A DNA stretch of 40,885 bases from an uncultured Actinomycetes bacterium (GCA_903900235.1 CAIUMH010000025.1:1-40885), one strand, 5' to 3'; shown: positions 8,787 to 18,426, numbered from the stretch's first letter. Notes: generated from the sequence alone by a model not told the origin. Numbers and translations are program-made.

Positions 8787-9367
8787 GCCACCTTCGCCCC
8801 GAGCAGTCGGCCGACAGTGGCCAGATCCTGGGTCAGCATCGACACCGCAGCCGGTCCACCGCGCAGGGCTGCCGCTGGGTGGATGGTCGCCACCACCGGT
8901 GCCGCCAGCCCTTCGACCTGCCGGGGCACGCCACGAAGCGACAAGATGCCCTCCCGGGTTCGAAGGACAGCACGAGTGGCCACGTTTCCCACCGTCACCA
9001 CGAGCTCACAACTCGATGCCAACGCCGACAATTGATCCACGAGGTGGCCATGACACGCGGCAATCTCTGAGATCCTGGGGTCACGATTCCCCGGCGGTCG
9101 ACACTTGACGGTGTTGGTGATGAAGACCTCGTCACGCGCCAGCCCCGCCTGTTCGGCCAGCAGAGTCAGCAGCAGGCGACCGGAACGCCCGACGAAGGGT
9201 TGGCCGCCCGCGTCCTCCTGGGCTCCGGGTGCCTCACCGATGAGCACCACGCGAGCGTGTGCCGGCCCGGAGCCGGCCACTGCCTGATTCCGGGTGGTTG
9301 CCAACGGACACGACGTGCACGAACGGACTGCCTCGGCCACCGTGGCCAGTTCGGTGGCGGCGCTCAT
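8783..9367 (-). CDS. Family 4 (iron-sulfur) uracil-DNA glycosylase
   Basis: A 194-residue enzyme that removes uracil from DNA. Four cysteines placed as in family 4 (C17, C20, C89, C105) should bind a 4Fe-4S cluster. The active-site motif GEAPGAQED (44-52) with PFVGRSG (57-63) and the HP motif (163-164) match the family. This type is common in actinobacteria and thermophiles, and is distinct from Ung. It is coupled by 4-nt overlaps to the alpha/beta hydrolase gene upstream and tsaE downstream. Those neighbours have no obvious link to DNA repair, so shared expression rather than shared pathway is likely. Confidence 0.92.
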   Translation of the reverse strand: MSAATELATVAEAVRSCTSCPLATTRNQAVAGSGPAHARVVLIGEAPGAQEDAGGQPFVGRSGRLLLTLLAEQAGLARDEVFITNTVKCRPPGNRDPRISEIAACHGHLVDQLSALASSCELVVTVGNVATRAVLRTREGILSLRGVPRQVEGLAAPVVATIHPAAALRGGPAAVSMLTQDLATVGRLLGAKVA

Positions 9368-10368
9368 GATGGTCCACTCAGATTCGCACTCGATGCTGCA
9401 TCGATGAGGCCACAGAGCGCGTCAGGCTCTTCAAGCATCATCATGTGGCCCATCTTGGAGACCGGAATGAGCTCCGCGGCTGGGATGGCAGCGGCCAGGC
9501 GACGGGCCAGCCTCGGCGGGGTCAACAGGTCACGGGTGCCGACGACCACGGTGGTGGGCGTGGTGATCCGACCGCAGGCCTCAGTGCCATCGAAATGGAG
9601 CAGCGGCTCGAGGAGCTCGGCCAGGATCGTTGGCGACAGCGACTGGGTCTGAGCGCGGGCAAGTTCGACCGCCGGGGCCTCTGCGTGGGCCCCGAAACTC
9701 AGTCGGGTCAGCCAGGTAGCGGCATCCTCGCCGGGGAAGACGCTCGATCCGTGATGAATCCGTCGGTGCAGCGTGCGGCGGGCCACCGCAGTGAGCGACG
9801 TCGCCATACGACGGCCGGCTCGGCTCGTCGACAGGGGCCCGGTCGTGGTCGACAGTGCCACGAAGGCCTTCACCGGTACTGGGCGTTCGGCATCGCCGAG
9901 AAGTACCTGGCTGATCATGCCGCCCATTGAGTGACCCACGAGGACGGCATCGGCGACCAAGAGGGCGGAGAGCACATCGCGTAGATCCTCAGCTTGGCGG
10001 TCGAAGCCCATGCCGGAGTCCCCAGCGGTCGAGGCGCCGTGGCCCCGCAGGTCGACAGCGAGGACCCGATAGGTCGGAGCCAGCAGCCGCAGCATCGCCG
10101 CCCAGATGGTGCTCGACAGAGTCACTCCGTGGACAAGCACCACCACCGGGCCACGCCCCACCTCGACGACGTGGATTCGGCCCCCATCGCTCATGGCGAT
10201 GAAGTGGTGCTGGGCGTCGGCCGGGATCGACAACCCGGCCTCGATCAGCTCATCCTCACCAGCCCGCAGACGCGCCGCGGCCGATCGTTCGACGGCCCAT
10301 CCGGTCCAGGCCAGCGCCCCGGCGGCGGCGACGCCTCCCCCGAGCACAGCCGCCCGGCGGCGCTGCAT
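9364..10368 (-). CDS. Membrane-anchored alpha/beta hydrolase
   Basis: A 334-residue protein. The start at 10368 shares one base with the alr stop (TGATG). The N-terminus MQRRRAAVLGGGVAAAGALAW is a basic stretch plus one hydrophobic segment, either a signal anchor or a Tat-like signal without a clear cleavage site. The hydrolase domain has the oxyanion region LVHGVTLSSTIW, DLRGHGAS, the nucleophile elbow GHSMGG, an acid in VVGTRDLLTPP and the histidine in MGHMMMLEEPD, so the catalytic triad is complete. Such folds include esterases, lipases and peroxidases; the substrate cannot be read from sequence. It lies between alr and the uracil-DNA glycosylase gene. Confidence 0.85.
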   Translation of the reverse strand: MQRRRAAVLGGGVAAAGALAWTGWAVERSAAARLRAGEDELIEAGLSIPADAQHHFIAMSDGGRIHVVEVGRGPVVVLVHGVTLSSTIWAAMLRLLAPTYRVLAVDLRGHGASTAGDSGMGFDRQAEDLRDVLSALLVADAVLVGHSMGGMISQVLLGDAERPVPVKAFVALSTTTGPLSTSRAGRRMATSLTAVARRTLHRRIHHGSSVFPGEDAATWLTRLSFGAHAEAPAVELARAQTQSLSPTILAELLEPLLHFDGTEACGRITTPTTVVVGTRDLLTPPRLARRLAAAIPAAELIPVSKMGHMMMLEEPDALCGLIDAASSANLSGPS

Positions 10369-11573
10369 CAGGCCCACCGCCCGAGCTTGCGCTTGGGGGC
10401 CTTGGGCACCGGAGACGCCGAACCCACCTCGCGTCGAGGCACCCTCGGGCCGATGCCACACAGGACCTCGTAGACGATGGTCCCCAAGTGCTCAGCCCAC
10501 TCCCCTGCCGTGATCTCTTCGGCACCTTGAGATCCGAGCAGCACCACCTCGTCGCCCACCGCCACGGGATCATCGCCCATGTCGACCACGATCTGGTCCA
10601 TCGTCACCATCCCAGCAAGCGGATGCCGATGGCCACCGATCAGGACCTCCTGGCCGGCTGCGAACAGTGCTCGAGGAAAGCCGTCGGCGTAACCGATGGG
10701 TACCGTGGCGATGGTGGCATCTCGCTCGAGGGCCCGTCGACGGCCATAGGACGGACGGCTGCCAGCCTCAACCCGCCGCACGGCCGACACTGCCGCCTTG
10801 ATGGTCAACGCCGGGGTGAGCTCGAGCGGTGCCTCGGTCTCGGCCTGGATGCGCACCGCCTCGTTGGGGACTTCCCCGTAGAGGACAAGTCCACAGCGCA
10901 CCATCGAAAAGCGCGCATCGGGCCGAGCGAGCGTTCCAGCCGAGTTGGCCACGTGCTTGACGGGGATATCGAGCCCGATTCCCTCGGCGATGGCCACCGC
11001 CTCGTCGAAACGATCGACCTGGAGACCAGTGAACGCCACGGAGTCCTCATCGTCCTCGTCGGCCGAGGCGAGGTGGGTCCAGATGCCCTCGACGATGAGT
11101 TGGTCGCAGGTGGCAATCCGTGCGAGGAGGTCGGCGAGACCTGAGATGTGCGTGCCCATGCGGTGCATGCCGGTGTCGATCTTGACGTGGACCGGCACCG
11201 CTCCGCCCATGATCTTGGCAGCATCGATCGCCGCCTCGACACCCTCAGCCGTGGTGAGCGTGAGGGTGAGTCCGGCTGCCACCGCAGCGGGCATGATGTC
11301 CGCTGGTGGCTCAGAGAGGAGCAGGATTGGCGCGGTGATGTTGGCATTGCGCAGCTCGAGACCCTCGTCCACGATGGCCACCGCGAGACCCTGAGCGCCG
11401 CCGTCGAGAAAGGCCAGTGCAGCGGTCACCGCTCCATGGCCGTAGCCGTCAGCCTTGACGACGGCACACAGCGCGGCCGGCGTGATCCGGCTCGCCACCG
11501 TCCGAGCATTCGCCCGGAGGGCGTCACGATCCACCTCAGCCCATGCCGGACGAGACAAGCCCTCAACGGCCAT
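10368..11573 (-). CDS. alr: Alanine racemase
   Basis: A 401-residue PLP enzyme that makes D-alanine for peptidoglycan. The PLP lysine is K40 in AVVKADGYGHG. The second catalytic base is probably Y276 in PSYGRRR, and IGYADGFPR (293-301) follows. YEVLCGIGPRVPR (368-380) is the family C-terminal block, after which about 20 basic residues extend the protein. GGGAGGTG-like Shine-Dalgarno (GGGAGG) lies about 6 nt before the ATG, which sits inside the nnr 3' end (11-nt overlap). It needs PLP, supplied by PdxH encoded at the end of the same run. Confidence 0.96.
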   Translation of the reverse strand: MAVEGLSRPAWAEVDRDALRANARTVASRITPAALCAVVKADGYGHGAVTAALAFLDGGAQGLAVAIVDEGLELRNANITAPILLLSEPPADIMPAAVAAGLTLTLTTAEGVEAAIDAAKIMGGAVPVHVKIDTGMHRMGTHISGLADLLARIATCDQLIVEGIWTHLASADEDDEDSVAFTGLQVDRFDEAVAIAEGIGLDIPVKHVANSAGTLARPDARFSMVRCGLVLYGEVPNEAVRIQAETEAPLELTPALTIKAAVSAVRRVEAGSRPSYGRRRALERDATIATVPIGYADGFPRALFAAGQEVLIGGHRHPLAGMVTMDQIVVDMGDDPVAVGDEVVLLGSQGAEEITAGEWAEHLGTIVYEVLCGIGPRVPRREVGSASPVPKAPKRKLGRWA

Positions 11574-12954
11574 GGTGCACCTCCCTGATCAGCTCTCCAA
11601 TGAGGCCTGGAAGCTCTGATGCCAACAGCACCCCTGAGAATCGTGCACCCGCCCGGCCGTGAAGGTGGGCCGCCAGCCCGGCCGCCAGCAGCGGCTCGAG
11701 ACCAGATGCGATAAGAGCAGCAATGACTCCCGACAGCACGTCACCGGTGCCGGCCGTGGCCAAAGCCTCAGTTCCCGAGGTCACCAACAGCACCGAGTTC
11801 GGTCCACCAGCTGATGAGGCGATGATGGTCGTCGGCCCCTTGAGCAACACCGTGGCACCGGAGCGTCGAGCCACGTCGAGGGCGCAACCGAGCCGATCAC
11901 CCGGCATCTCTGCGCCGAGGAGCCGTCGCATCTCGCCATCGTGCGGGGTGATCACTACCGGAGACGGGCGAGCAGCCACCAGAGCTGCGAGACCCTCGAC
12001 CCCCCCAACGGCCCCGAGCCCATCGGCATCGAGGACCACAGGACAGCGCCGTTCGGCGAGCAACTGGCGCATAGCCGCATGGGCCGGCGGAGTGGACCCG
12101 AGGCCCGGTCCGACCACCAGCGCACCGGAGCGCTCCGTCTCCTCCTGAGTCACCAAAGAGAGCGCCTCCATGGACACGGGCCGGCGCACCAGTTCAAGCG
12201 GCCACGCCACCGATGCTGAACCTGGGATGATCGGATGGATCAGGCGGACCATGCCAGCCCCGGCGCGCATCGCGCCAAGGCAGGCCAGAGCGCCGGCACC
12301 CTCCATGCCCGGTGCTCCAGACACCACCGTCACTGGCGTTGTCCACTTATGGGCGTCGGTCCCTCGCCGAGGGAGTAGATCAAGATCCTCGTCCCCGACG
12401 AGACGGCAGACGGTGTCGTGAACTGTGATGCCGATGTCAGCCACCACCACCTCGCCCGAGAGTCGGCGACCCTCACCGAGCAGGAGACCGACTTTGCGTG
12501 CCGCCATCGTCACCGTCACCGAGGCCGCCATGGCCCGACCCGCCACGGCGCCGGTGTCTGCATCCACTCCCGAAGGCAGGTCGACCGCCACGACGATGGC
12601 CGACGGCGGAGGCATGGGAGCCTCAAAGGTTCGAGCCAGCCCGGTACCGAAGGCCGCGTCGATTACCAGCTCGGCCCCAACGAGGTCCTCAGTGGAGACA
12701 GAGGGTTCGACGGTCGTGACCTCGGCTCCTTCAGCCGCCAACAGCCTCGCCGCCACTCGGCCATCGGCACCGTTCGAGCCCTTGCCGGCGACAACGACGA
12801 TCCGCCGATCGATCATCGGACCGAAGCGCTCGGAAACCTCGTGAGCCACAGCGCGACCCGCCGCCTCTATGAGCTCATCGTGCGATGTCGCTTCGATCGC
12901 CAGGGCATCGAAGGCCGCCATCTCGGCCACCGTCACGACGGGTTGCACGTGCAC
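11563..12954 (-). CDS. nnr: Bifunctional NAD(P)H-hydrate repair enzyme (epimerase and ADP-dependent dehydratase)
   Basis: A 463-residue two-domain enzyme. The N-terminal YjeF_N epimerase (about 1-200) contains AGKGSNGADGRVAARLL and AVDLPSGVDADTG. The C-terminal YjeF_C/CARKD kinase-like dehydratase has VVGPGLGS, VVLDADGLGAV, ITPHDGEMRRLLG and the ATAGTGDVLSG motif. Together they repair hydrated NADH and NADPH. The linker motif usually written HKG is HKW here (about residue 203). The start is one of two in-frame GTG codons (12954 or 12948). It overlaps acpS by 22 nt and alr by 11 nt, the usual actinobacterial acpS-nnr-alr order. Confidence 0.94.
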   Translation of the reverse strand: MHVQPVVTVAEMAAFDALAIEATSHDELIEAAGRAVAHEVSERFGPMIDRRIVVVAGKGSNGADGRVAARLLAAEGAEVTTVEPSVSTEDLVGAELVIDAAFGTGLARTFEAPMPPPSAIVVAVDLPSGVDADTGAVAGRAMAASVTVTMAARKVGLLLGEGRRLSGEVVVADIGITVHDTVCRLVGDEDLDLLPRRGTDAHKWTTPVTVVSGAPGMEGAGALACLGAMRAGAGMVRLIHPIIPGSASVAWPLELVRRPVSMEALSLVTQEETERSGALVVGPGLGSTPPAHAAMRQLLAERRCPVVLDADGLGAVGGVEGLAALVAARPSPVVITPHDGEMRRLLGAEMPGDRLGCALDVARRSGATVLLKGPTTIIASSAGGPNSVLLVTSGTEALATAGTGDVLSGVIAALIASGLEPLLAAGLAAHLHGRAGARFSGVLLASELPGLIGELIREVHHGR

Positions 12955-13364
12955 CGCCTCGTCGCCACGGCCACGGCCGACGCCAACCCGGCGTCATGGC
13001 TCATCGAGATGGCCACTGCTGTCACTCCGAGCATCTCGGCCCGCGTCGCCGCTCGGCCATGGAGCGCAACCAACGGCGCGTGTCCTCGACCGCCAGTGAT
13101 CTCGATCTCGCGAAAACCCACCTGTCCCATCCCAACACCGAGGGACTTCATGACTGCCTCTTTGGCCGCCAGACGGGCAGCCAACGATCGCGTCCGGCCC
13201 GTCGTCGTGCCGGTGGCTGTAGTCGCCAGTTCGGCGGAAGTGAACAGGCGCCCCGCCAGACGAGGGCGCCGAGCAAGGGCGCCGGCGAGTCGATCGATCG
13301 CCACAAGGTCCGTCCCGATCCCGACCACCGCGTCGGCAGCACCGACGGCCAAGGCGATGCTCAC
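12933..13364 (-). CDS. acpS: Holo-[acyl-carrier-protein] synthase
   Basis: A 143-residue phosphopantetheinyl transferase that converts apo-ACP to holo-ACP using CoA. GIGTDLVAIDRL (15-26, Mg2+ aspartate D19) and RLAAKEAVMKSLG (64-76, E69) are the two catalytic motifs, followed by LHGRA and SMSHDAGLA. The GTG start at 13364 overlaps the glmS stop as GTGA, which decides it over a longer frame that runs into glmS. It is slightly longer than the usual 120-130 residues because of about 12 residues before the first motif. Confidence 0.94.
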   Translation of the reverse strand: MSIALAVGAADAVVGIGTDLVAIDRLAGALARRPRLAGRLFTSAELATTATGTTTGRTRSLAARLAAKEAVMKSLGVGMGQVGFREIEITGGRGHAPLVALHGRAATRAEMLGVTAVAISMSHDAGLASAVAVATRRCTCNPS

Positions 13365-15202
13365 TCGACGGTCACCGTCTTGGCCAGGTTTCGTGGACGA
13401 TCGACGTCGAGACCCCTCCCGACCGCCAAGGCATAGGCGAACTGCTGGAGCGGGACGATGTCCTTGATGGGTGACTGCAGGTCCCGGCTGGCTGGCACCC
13501 AAAACGTGTAGTCCGCCACGGCCGCACCCTCGTCATCGCCATCCTCCAATACGAGGACCACCGTGGCACCTCGGGACTTGACCTCGGACACGTTCGACAG
13601 CATCTTCTCCCTGAGTGGCCCGCCTGTGGCCACCGCCACGACCACGCAGCCCGGCTCGATCACCGCTAGGGGTCCATGCTTGAGCTCGCCGCCGGGATAG
13701 CCCTCGGCGTGGAGGTAGGAGATCTCCTTGAGCTTGAGCGCCCCCTCGAGCGCTGTCGGAAACCCAGCGTGACGACCGAGAAAGAAGAAATCAGTGGCGT
13801 GGGCCAACTGAGCCGCCACCGCCGCAACGTCACCGGCACGACCCAAGGTCTCCGCGAGAACCGACTCGAGGCGGATCAGCTCGGCGAACTCGACGGCCAC
13901 CTGCTCGCCGGTCATCTCCCCGCGCACCTGGGCCAAGCGCAAGGCCAATAGCTCGAGGGCAGCGATCTGGGCCAGGACCGTCTTGGTGGCAGCCACCCCG
14001 ATCTCTGGGCCAGCTCGGGTATAGAGAACTCCGTCGGCCTCACGGGCCATGGACGAGTCCACGACGTTCGACACCACCACCACCCGGGCGCCATCGTCTC
14101 GGGCGTGGCGCATGGCCTGGAGTGTGTCCACGGTCTCGCCCGACTGGCTGACCCCAATCACGAGAGCCGTGGCGTCAAGGACTGGATCCCGATAGCGAAA
14201 CTCCGAGGCGATATCGACCTCGACAGGGATCCTCGCCCATCGCTCGAAGGCGTACTTGGCTACGAGGCCGGCATGGAAGCTCGACCCGCAGGCCACCACG
14301 ATGACCTTGGTCAGCAATCGCAGGTCATCGTCGCTGAGGTCGAGCTGGTCGAGGGCGATCATGCCGTCGTCGCCCATGCGACCCCGCAACGTGTCACGCA
14401 CCGCGGCGGGCTGATCGGCCATCTCCTTCGACATGAAGTCCTTAAAGCCGCCCTTCTGGGCTGCATCGATGTCCCAGTCGATACGCAGCACGGTGGCCGT
14501 TGCCGGCGCTCCTTGGGCATCGGTAACCATGACCGAGCCCGGACGCAGCTCTGCAATCTGGTCATCTTCGAGGGCGATCAGATCCCGTGTCCGGTCGAGT
14601 AGGGCCGGAATATCGGAAGCGAGGTAACTGGCCGTGTCGGTGAGCCCGACGATGAGCGGTGAGATCCGTCGAGTTGCCACGATCAGGTCGGGATCATCGA
14701 CACTCATCACCCCAAGGGCGAATGCACCGCGCACCTCGACCAGGGTCGACCGCACCGCTGCAATCAGGTCATCGCCGGCCGCCAGGCCCTCCTCGATGAG
14801 GTGGGCGAGGACTTCGGTGTCGGTATCGGAGGCCAGGATGTGACCGGTGGCGGTGAGTCGGCTGGCGAGTTCGGCATGGTTCTCGATGATCCCGTTGTGC
14901 ACCAAGGCCACCCGGCCAGAGCAGTCGAGATGCGGGTGCGCGTTGTGCTCCGTCGGGTGGCCATGGGTGGCCCACCGGGTGTGGCCGACGCCGCTCCGAC
15001 TCCGGCCGTTGAGCACCTCGGTGGCACCACGCAATGAAGCCACCGAGTGGGTACCGTCGGCGATACGGACGCGGTCGACGCCGGCCGGAGAGACGAGTGC
15101 CACCCCGGCAGAGTCGTACCCTCGATACTCGAGCCGCTCGAGGCCGTCGAGAAGGATGTCGAGGGCATCGGCCGCACCGGTGACGCCGATGATGCCGCAC
15201 AT
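13361..15202 (-). CDS. glmS: Glutamine-fructose-6-phosphate aminotransferase (isomerizing)
   Basis: A 613-residue enzyme that makes glucosamine-6-phosphate for peptidoglycan. It begins MCGIIGVTG with the nucleophilic cysteine C2. HTRWATHG and HNGIIENH belong to the glutaminase domain. Two SIS domains follow, with VVACGSSFHAGLVAKY and GVSQSGETVDTLQAM, and the protein ends PRNLAKTVTVE. GAAG precedes the ATG at 5 nt. TAATCT ends 9 nt before the ATG and overlaps the glmM stop, so an internal promoter is possible but unproven. It follows glmM by 12 nt, placing two steps of UDP-GlcNAc synthesis together. Confidence 0.97.
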   Translation of the reverse strand: MCGIIGVTGAADALDILLDGLERLEYRGYDSAGVALVSPAGVDRVRIADGTHSVASLRGATEVLNGRSRSGVGHTRWATHGHPTEHNAHPHLDCSGRVALVHNGIIENHAELASRLTATGHILASDTDTEVLAHLIEEGLAAGDDLIAAVRSTLVEVRGAFALGVMSVDDPDLIVATRRISPLIVGLTDTASYLASDIPALLDRTRDLIALEDDQIAELRPGSVMVTDAQGAPATATVLRIDWDIDAAQKGGFKDFMSKEMADQPAAVRDTLRGRMGDDGMIALDQLDLSDDDLRLLTKVIVVACGSSFHAGLVAKYAFERWARIPVEVDIASEFRYRDPVLDATALVIGVSQSGETVDTLQAMRHARDDGARVVVVSNVVDSSMAREADGVLYTRAGPEIGVAATKTVLAQIAALELLALRLAQVRGEMTGEQVAVEFAELIRLESVLAETLGRAGDVAAVAAQLAHATDFFFLGRHAGFPTALEGALKLKEISYLHAEGYPGGELKHGPLAVIEPGCVVVAVATGGPLREKMLSNVSEVKSRGATVVLVLEDGDDEGAAVADYTFWVPASRDLQSPIKDIVPLQQFAYALAVGRGLDVDRPRNLAKTVTVE

Positions 15203-15214
15203 GATGTCTTCAGA

Positions 15215-16570
15215 TTACCGGTCAGGCCAGGGGGTCGGTGAGCCGAGCCGATCAGCCACCAGGCGGGCGAGGTCATCGGCCTCCCGACGGGCCACCTCGG
15301 CGTCGGCGGCCTCGACCATGATCCTCACCAGCGGCTCGGTACCCGAGGGTCGCAGCAGCACTCGTCCGGTGGTCCCGAGGCGTTCAGCGAGAGCCGCCTC
15401 GGCCGCCAGGATCACCTCGTCAGAGAGCACATCGAGCTGATCTACCTCGACGTTGACAAGGACTTGGGGATAGAGCACGAGCGCACCGGCGGCCAGAGCC
15501 GAGAGCGTCTGTCCCGAGCGCTGGACGAGATCGGCGAGCAAGATCCCGGTCAGCAGTCCGTCGCCGGTGGTGGCCAGATCTCGGAAGATCACGTGGCCGG
15601 ACTGCTCACCTCCGAGGACAAGGCCGCGATCGTCGAGCGCGTGCAGGACGTTGCGGTCGCCGACGCCGACCTCGACGACCTCGATCCCGGCCTCGGCGAG
15701 TGCCACGTGGAGACCGAGATTGCTCATCACCGTGACCACGACTGCTCCGCCAAGGCGACCGGCCTCGGCGAGATCTCGGGCGAAGAGCACCAGCAGGGTG
15801 TCACCGTCGACGATCGACCCGGTCTCGTCAATCGCCACAAGCCGGTCAGCGTCTCCGTCAAGAGCCAGACCGATGTTGGCCCCTGAAGCGAGGACCGCGT
15901 CCGCCACGGTCATCGGATGCGTCGAGCCCACGCCATCATTGATATTGGTGCCATCGGGATCGGCGGCGAGTACCTCAACGACGGCGCCGAGCCGCCCGAG
16001 GACCTCGGACGCCACCGGCGTGGCAGCGCCGTTGGCGCAGTCGACCACGACTCGCAGTCCCGCGAGGCCGTCTGAACCGAGCACGGAGACAAGATGGTCG
16101 ACATAGGTGGCGGCGGCGTCGACATCATGGTCGTCAAGAGGGTGTTCGACGAGCAACGGCAACTCCACGCCCTCGGCAAGGAGCACATTGAGTGCCTCGG
16201 CCACGGCCGATTCCTCGTCGTCCGTCAACTTTGTTCCGCCTGCGCTGAGGATCTTGATCCCGTTGTCCTCGAAGGGATTGTGCGATGCGGACACCACCGC
16301 ACCAGGAAGACCCCTGACTGCGCAGAGGTGTGCCACCCCCGGTGTCGGCAGGACGCCGACGTCGAGAACACTGGCCCCGCAGTCGACGATCCCGGCGATC
16401 AGCGCGGCCGACAAGATGGGCCCCGAGATCCTGGTGTCACGCCCAACCACGACGGCATCGGCCCCGAGAACTTCAACGACCGCACGCCCGAGGGCATAGG
16501 CCACCTCGACGGTGAGCTCAGTGAGTGCCGTTCCGCGGATGCCGTCGGTTCCGAAGGCGACCGACGCCAC
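15215..16570 (-). CDS. glmM: Phosphoglucosamine mutase
   Basis: A 451-residue enzyme interconverting glucosamine-6-phosphate and glucosamine-1-phosphate. FGTDGIRG (6-13) is the N-terminal signature. The phosphorylated serine is S96 in SASHNPFEDNG, DGDADR binds Mg2+, and RPSGTEPLVRIMVE contacts the sugar phosphate. The GTG start is only 3 nt after the rpsI stop, with no strong ribosome-binding site, so translation probably depends on coupling with rpsI. In many actinobacteria coaA sits between glmM and glmS; here they are adjacent. Confidence 0.97.
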   Translation of the reverse strand: MASVAFGTDGIRGTALTELTVEVAYALGRAVVEVLGADAVVVGRDTRISGPILSAALIAGIVDCGASVLDVGVLPTPGVAHLCAVRGLPGAVVSASHNPFEDNGIKILSAGGTKLTDDEESAVAEALNVLLAEGVELPLLVEHPLDDHDVDAAATYVDHLVSVLGSDGLAGLRVVVDCANGAATPVASEVLGRLGAVVEVLAADPDGTNINDGVGSTHPMTVADAVLASGANIGLALDGDADRLVAIDETGSIVDGDTLLVLFARDLAEAGRLGGAVVVTVMSNLGLHVALAEAGIEVVEVGVGDRNVLHALDDRGLVLGGEQSGHVIFRDLATTGDGLLTGILLADLVQRSGQTLSALAAGALVLYPQVLVNVEVDQLDVLSDEVILAAEAALAERLGTTGRVLLRPSGTEPLVRIMVEAADAEVARREADDLARLVADRLGSPTPWPDR

Positions 16571-16573
16571 AAA

Positions 16574-16978
16574 TCAACGCTTCGAGTACTGCGGTGCCTT
16601 ACGAGCCTTCTTGAGGCCGTACTTCTTTGACTCCTTCTTCCGCGAGTCGCGGGTGAGGAGACCGGCCTTCTTGAGCTGGCCGCGAACCTCAGGGTCAAGC
16701 TCGATCAGCGAGCGAGCGATACCGAGACGAAGGGCTCCGGCCTGACCCGACATGCCGCCACCGTCCATGGTGGCATCGATGTCGTAGGTGCCATCCTCGA
16801 TGCCTGCCACTCGCATGGGCTCAAGGATGAGCATGCGGTGGGTGGCCGAGGTGAAGTAGTCCTCGAAGGTGCGTCCATTGACGGTGACACTGCCGGTCTC
16901 GCCGGCACAGGGGCGCAGGCGGATCCGTCCGACGGCCTGCTTGCGGCGGCCAGTGGTCTGAGTGAGAGGTGCGGGCAT
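16574..16978 (-). CDS. rpsI: 30S ribosomal protein S9 (uS9)
   Basis: A 134-residue small-subunit protein. It contains [14 protein letters not shown] near the N-terminus, the [19 protein letters not shown] core and the basic C-terminal tail ending APQYSKR, whose terminal arginine reaches the P-site tRNA in other bacteria. It follows rplM by 11 nt, the universal rplM-rpsI pair, and leads directly into glmM. Confidence 0.97.
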   Translation of the reverse strand: MPAPLTQTTGRRKQAVGRIRLRPCAGETGSVTVNGRTFEDYFTSATHRMLILEPMRVAGIEDGTYDIDATMDGGGMSGQAGALRLGIARSLIELDPEVRGQLKKAGLLTRDSRKKESKKYGLKKARKAPQYSKR

Positions 16979-16989
16979 CGTGTTCTTCC

Positions 16990-17442
16990 TTAGGCCGAGA
17001 CGCGGCGGGCGCCGGGGACATCATGAGCAACGGGGCTCTGGGCTGCGTGGGGGTGCTCTGGTCCTGCATAGACCTTGAGCTTGGTCATCTGCTGACGGCC
17101 GAGACGGTTCTTCGGCACCATGCCACGCACTGAGCGCGTCACGAGCTCCACCGGATCGTCTGCAAGCAGCGTCGCGTACGAGGTGGCCTTGAGGCCACCC
17201 GGGTAACCGGAGTGCCGGTAGGCGAACTTGTCCGCGGCCTTGTTCGACGTCATGACTACCTTGTCGGCGTTCACGATGACCACGTGGTCACCGGTGTCGA
17301 GGTGCGGTGCGAAGTAGGGGCGGTGCTTGCCGCGCAGCAGACGGGCGACCTCACTGGCCAGACGACCGAGGACCATGCCATCGGCGTCGATGACGTACCA
17401 CGAGCGGGTGAAGTCGCTCGGCTTGGTGGAGTGGGTGGGCAC
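16990..17442 (-). CDS. rplM: 50S ribosomal protein L13 (uL13)
   Basis: A 150-residue protein with [16 protein letters not shown] (15-30), [21 protein letters not shown], the [12 protein letters not shown] segment and [21 protein letters not shown]. It starts at GTG (17442). The 104 nt separating it from truA suggests that rplM-rpsI may have its own promoter or leader, but I see no TTGGCR/TANNNT pair there. Confidence 0.97.
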   Translation of the reverse strand: MPTHSTKPSDFTRSWYVIDADGMVLGRLASEVARLLRGKHRPYFAPHLDTGDHVVIVNADKVVMTSNKAADKFAYRHSGYPGGLKATSYATLLADDPVELVTRSVRGMVPKNRLGRQQMTKLKVYAGPEHPHAAQSPVAHDVPGARRVSA

Positions 17443-17546
17443 CGTGATATCTCTTCTCTTCTCGTAACTCGGGTCTACCCCGCCGTCGGACGGAGGGTGA
17501 CCTCTCGGGGTTCGCTCAGACGTTGTCGTAGCGAGGGATTCCCATG

Positions 17547-18410
17547 TTAGGGCGCGACTGCCCTGATAGGCAAGCCGGTGGCCTGCTCAGCCTCGTGGTC
17601 ATACCCCACGCCGATCAAGCACAGTCCGTGGCTCGGAGCTGGCCGCACGGCAGTGACCCTCGATCCGGTGGCCATCAGGGCCACCAGATCGGCACCCGTC
17701 GAGTTCCCAAGACCGAGGTCGACCACCTGGCCGACAATGGATCGGACCATCTGATGGCAGAAAGACGATGCCTGGAGCTCCACCCGGACGAGCCGGCCTG
17801 AGGGGAGGTCCATCGCTCCCGACGGATCCACTACGCGCACCGAGGCGTGGGTAACGACCCGGACGATCGGGTCGAGCTTTGTGGTCCCCGGAGCCCTGCG
17901 ACAAAATGCCCGGAAGTCATGGCTCCCAATCAGGCTGCCAATCGCCTGATGCATGGCCCGGACATCGAGAGGTCCGGGCACCGTCCATGCCAATTCCGAG
18001 AGCAACGGGTCCCCGGCACTCGACTCATGAATCAGATAGCGATACCGCCGCCAGCGCGCGGAGTAACGGGCATCGAATCCCGAACCGACCGGCCGAGCTG
18101 CGATGATCGACACGTCGTTCGCCAGCAACCTGTTCACGTTGTGAGCGAATTGCTCTGGCGTCGGCGTGCCGCCGTGGCCCTCGGGGAGGGGGTCGGGAAG
18201 GTCAACATGGACCACCTGAGCCGTGGCATGGACTCCGGCGTCGGTTCGACCAGCGCAGGTCAGCCGTGGAGGCTCCTCAAGCCTGGTGATCGTCGCCAAT
18301 GCCGCGGCAACGTCTCCGGCGACTGTTCGCAACGAGGGCTGGGCGGCAAAGCCATGGAAGGCTGTGCCGCGATACGCCAGATCAAGTCGCCAGCGTTGAG
18401 TGGCGCCCAT
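17547..18410 (-). CDS. truA: tRNA pseudouridine(38-40) synthase
   Basis: A 287-residue enzyme that isomerises uridines 38-40 of the anticodon stem. The catalytic aspartate is D57 in CAGRTDAGVHA. Other family blocks are LDLAYRGTAFHGFAAQP, HDFRAFC, and SFCHQMVRSIVG near the C-terminus. The ATG at 18410 (MGATQRW) is chosen because homologues begin here; the longer frame would run into rplQ. It starts 16 nt after rplQ, the usual actinobacterial rplQ-truA-rplM order. Confidence 0.95.
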   Translation of the reverse strand: MGATQRWRLDLAYRGTAFHGFAAQPSLRTVAGDVAAALATITRLEEPPRLTCAGRTDAGVHATAQVVHVDLPDPLPEGHGGTPTPEQFAHNVNRLLANDVSIIAARPVGSGFDARYSARWRRYRYLIHESSAGDPLLSELAWTVPGPLDVRAMHQAIGSLIGSHDFRAFCRRAPGTTKLDPIVRVVTHASVRVVDPSGAMDLPSGRLVRVELQASSFCHQMVRSIVGQVVDLGLGNSTGADLVALMATGSRVTAVRPAPSHGLCLIGVGYDHEAEQATGLPIRAVAP

Positions 18411-18426
18411 CGGGGCGACCCTCAGA

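Noticed and set aside
17443-17546. Promoter or L13 leader before rplM
   Set aside because: The gap is long for this block, but I found neither a TTGGCR/TANNNT pair nor a stable stem that I could support.
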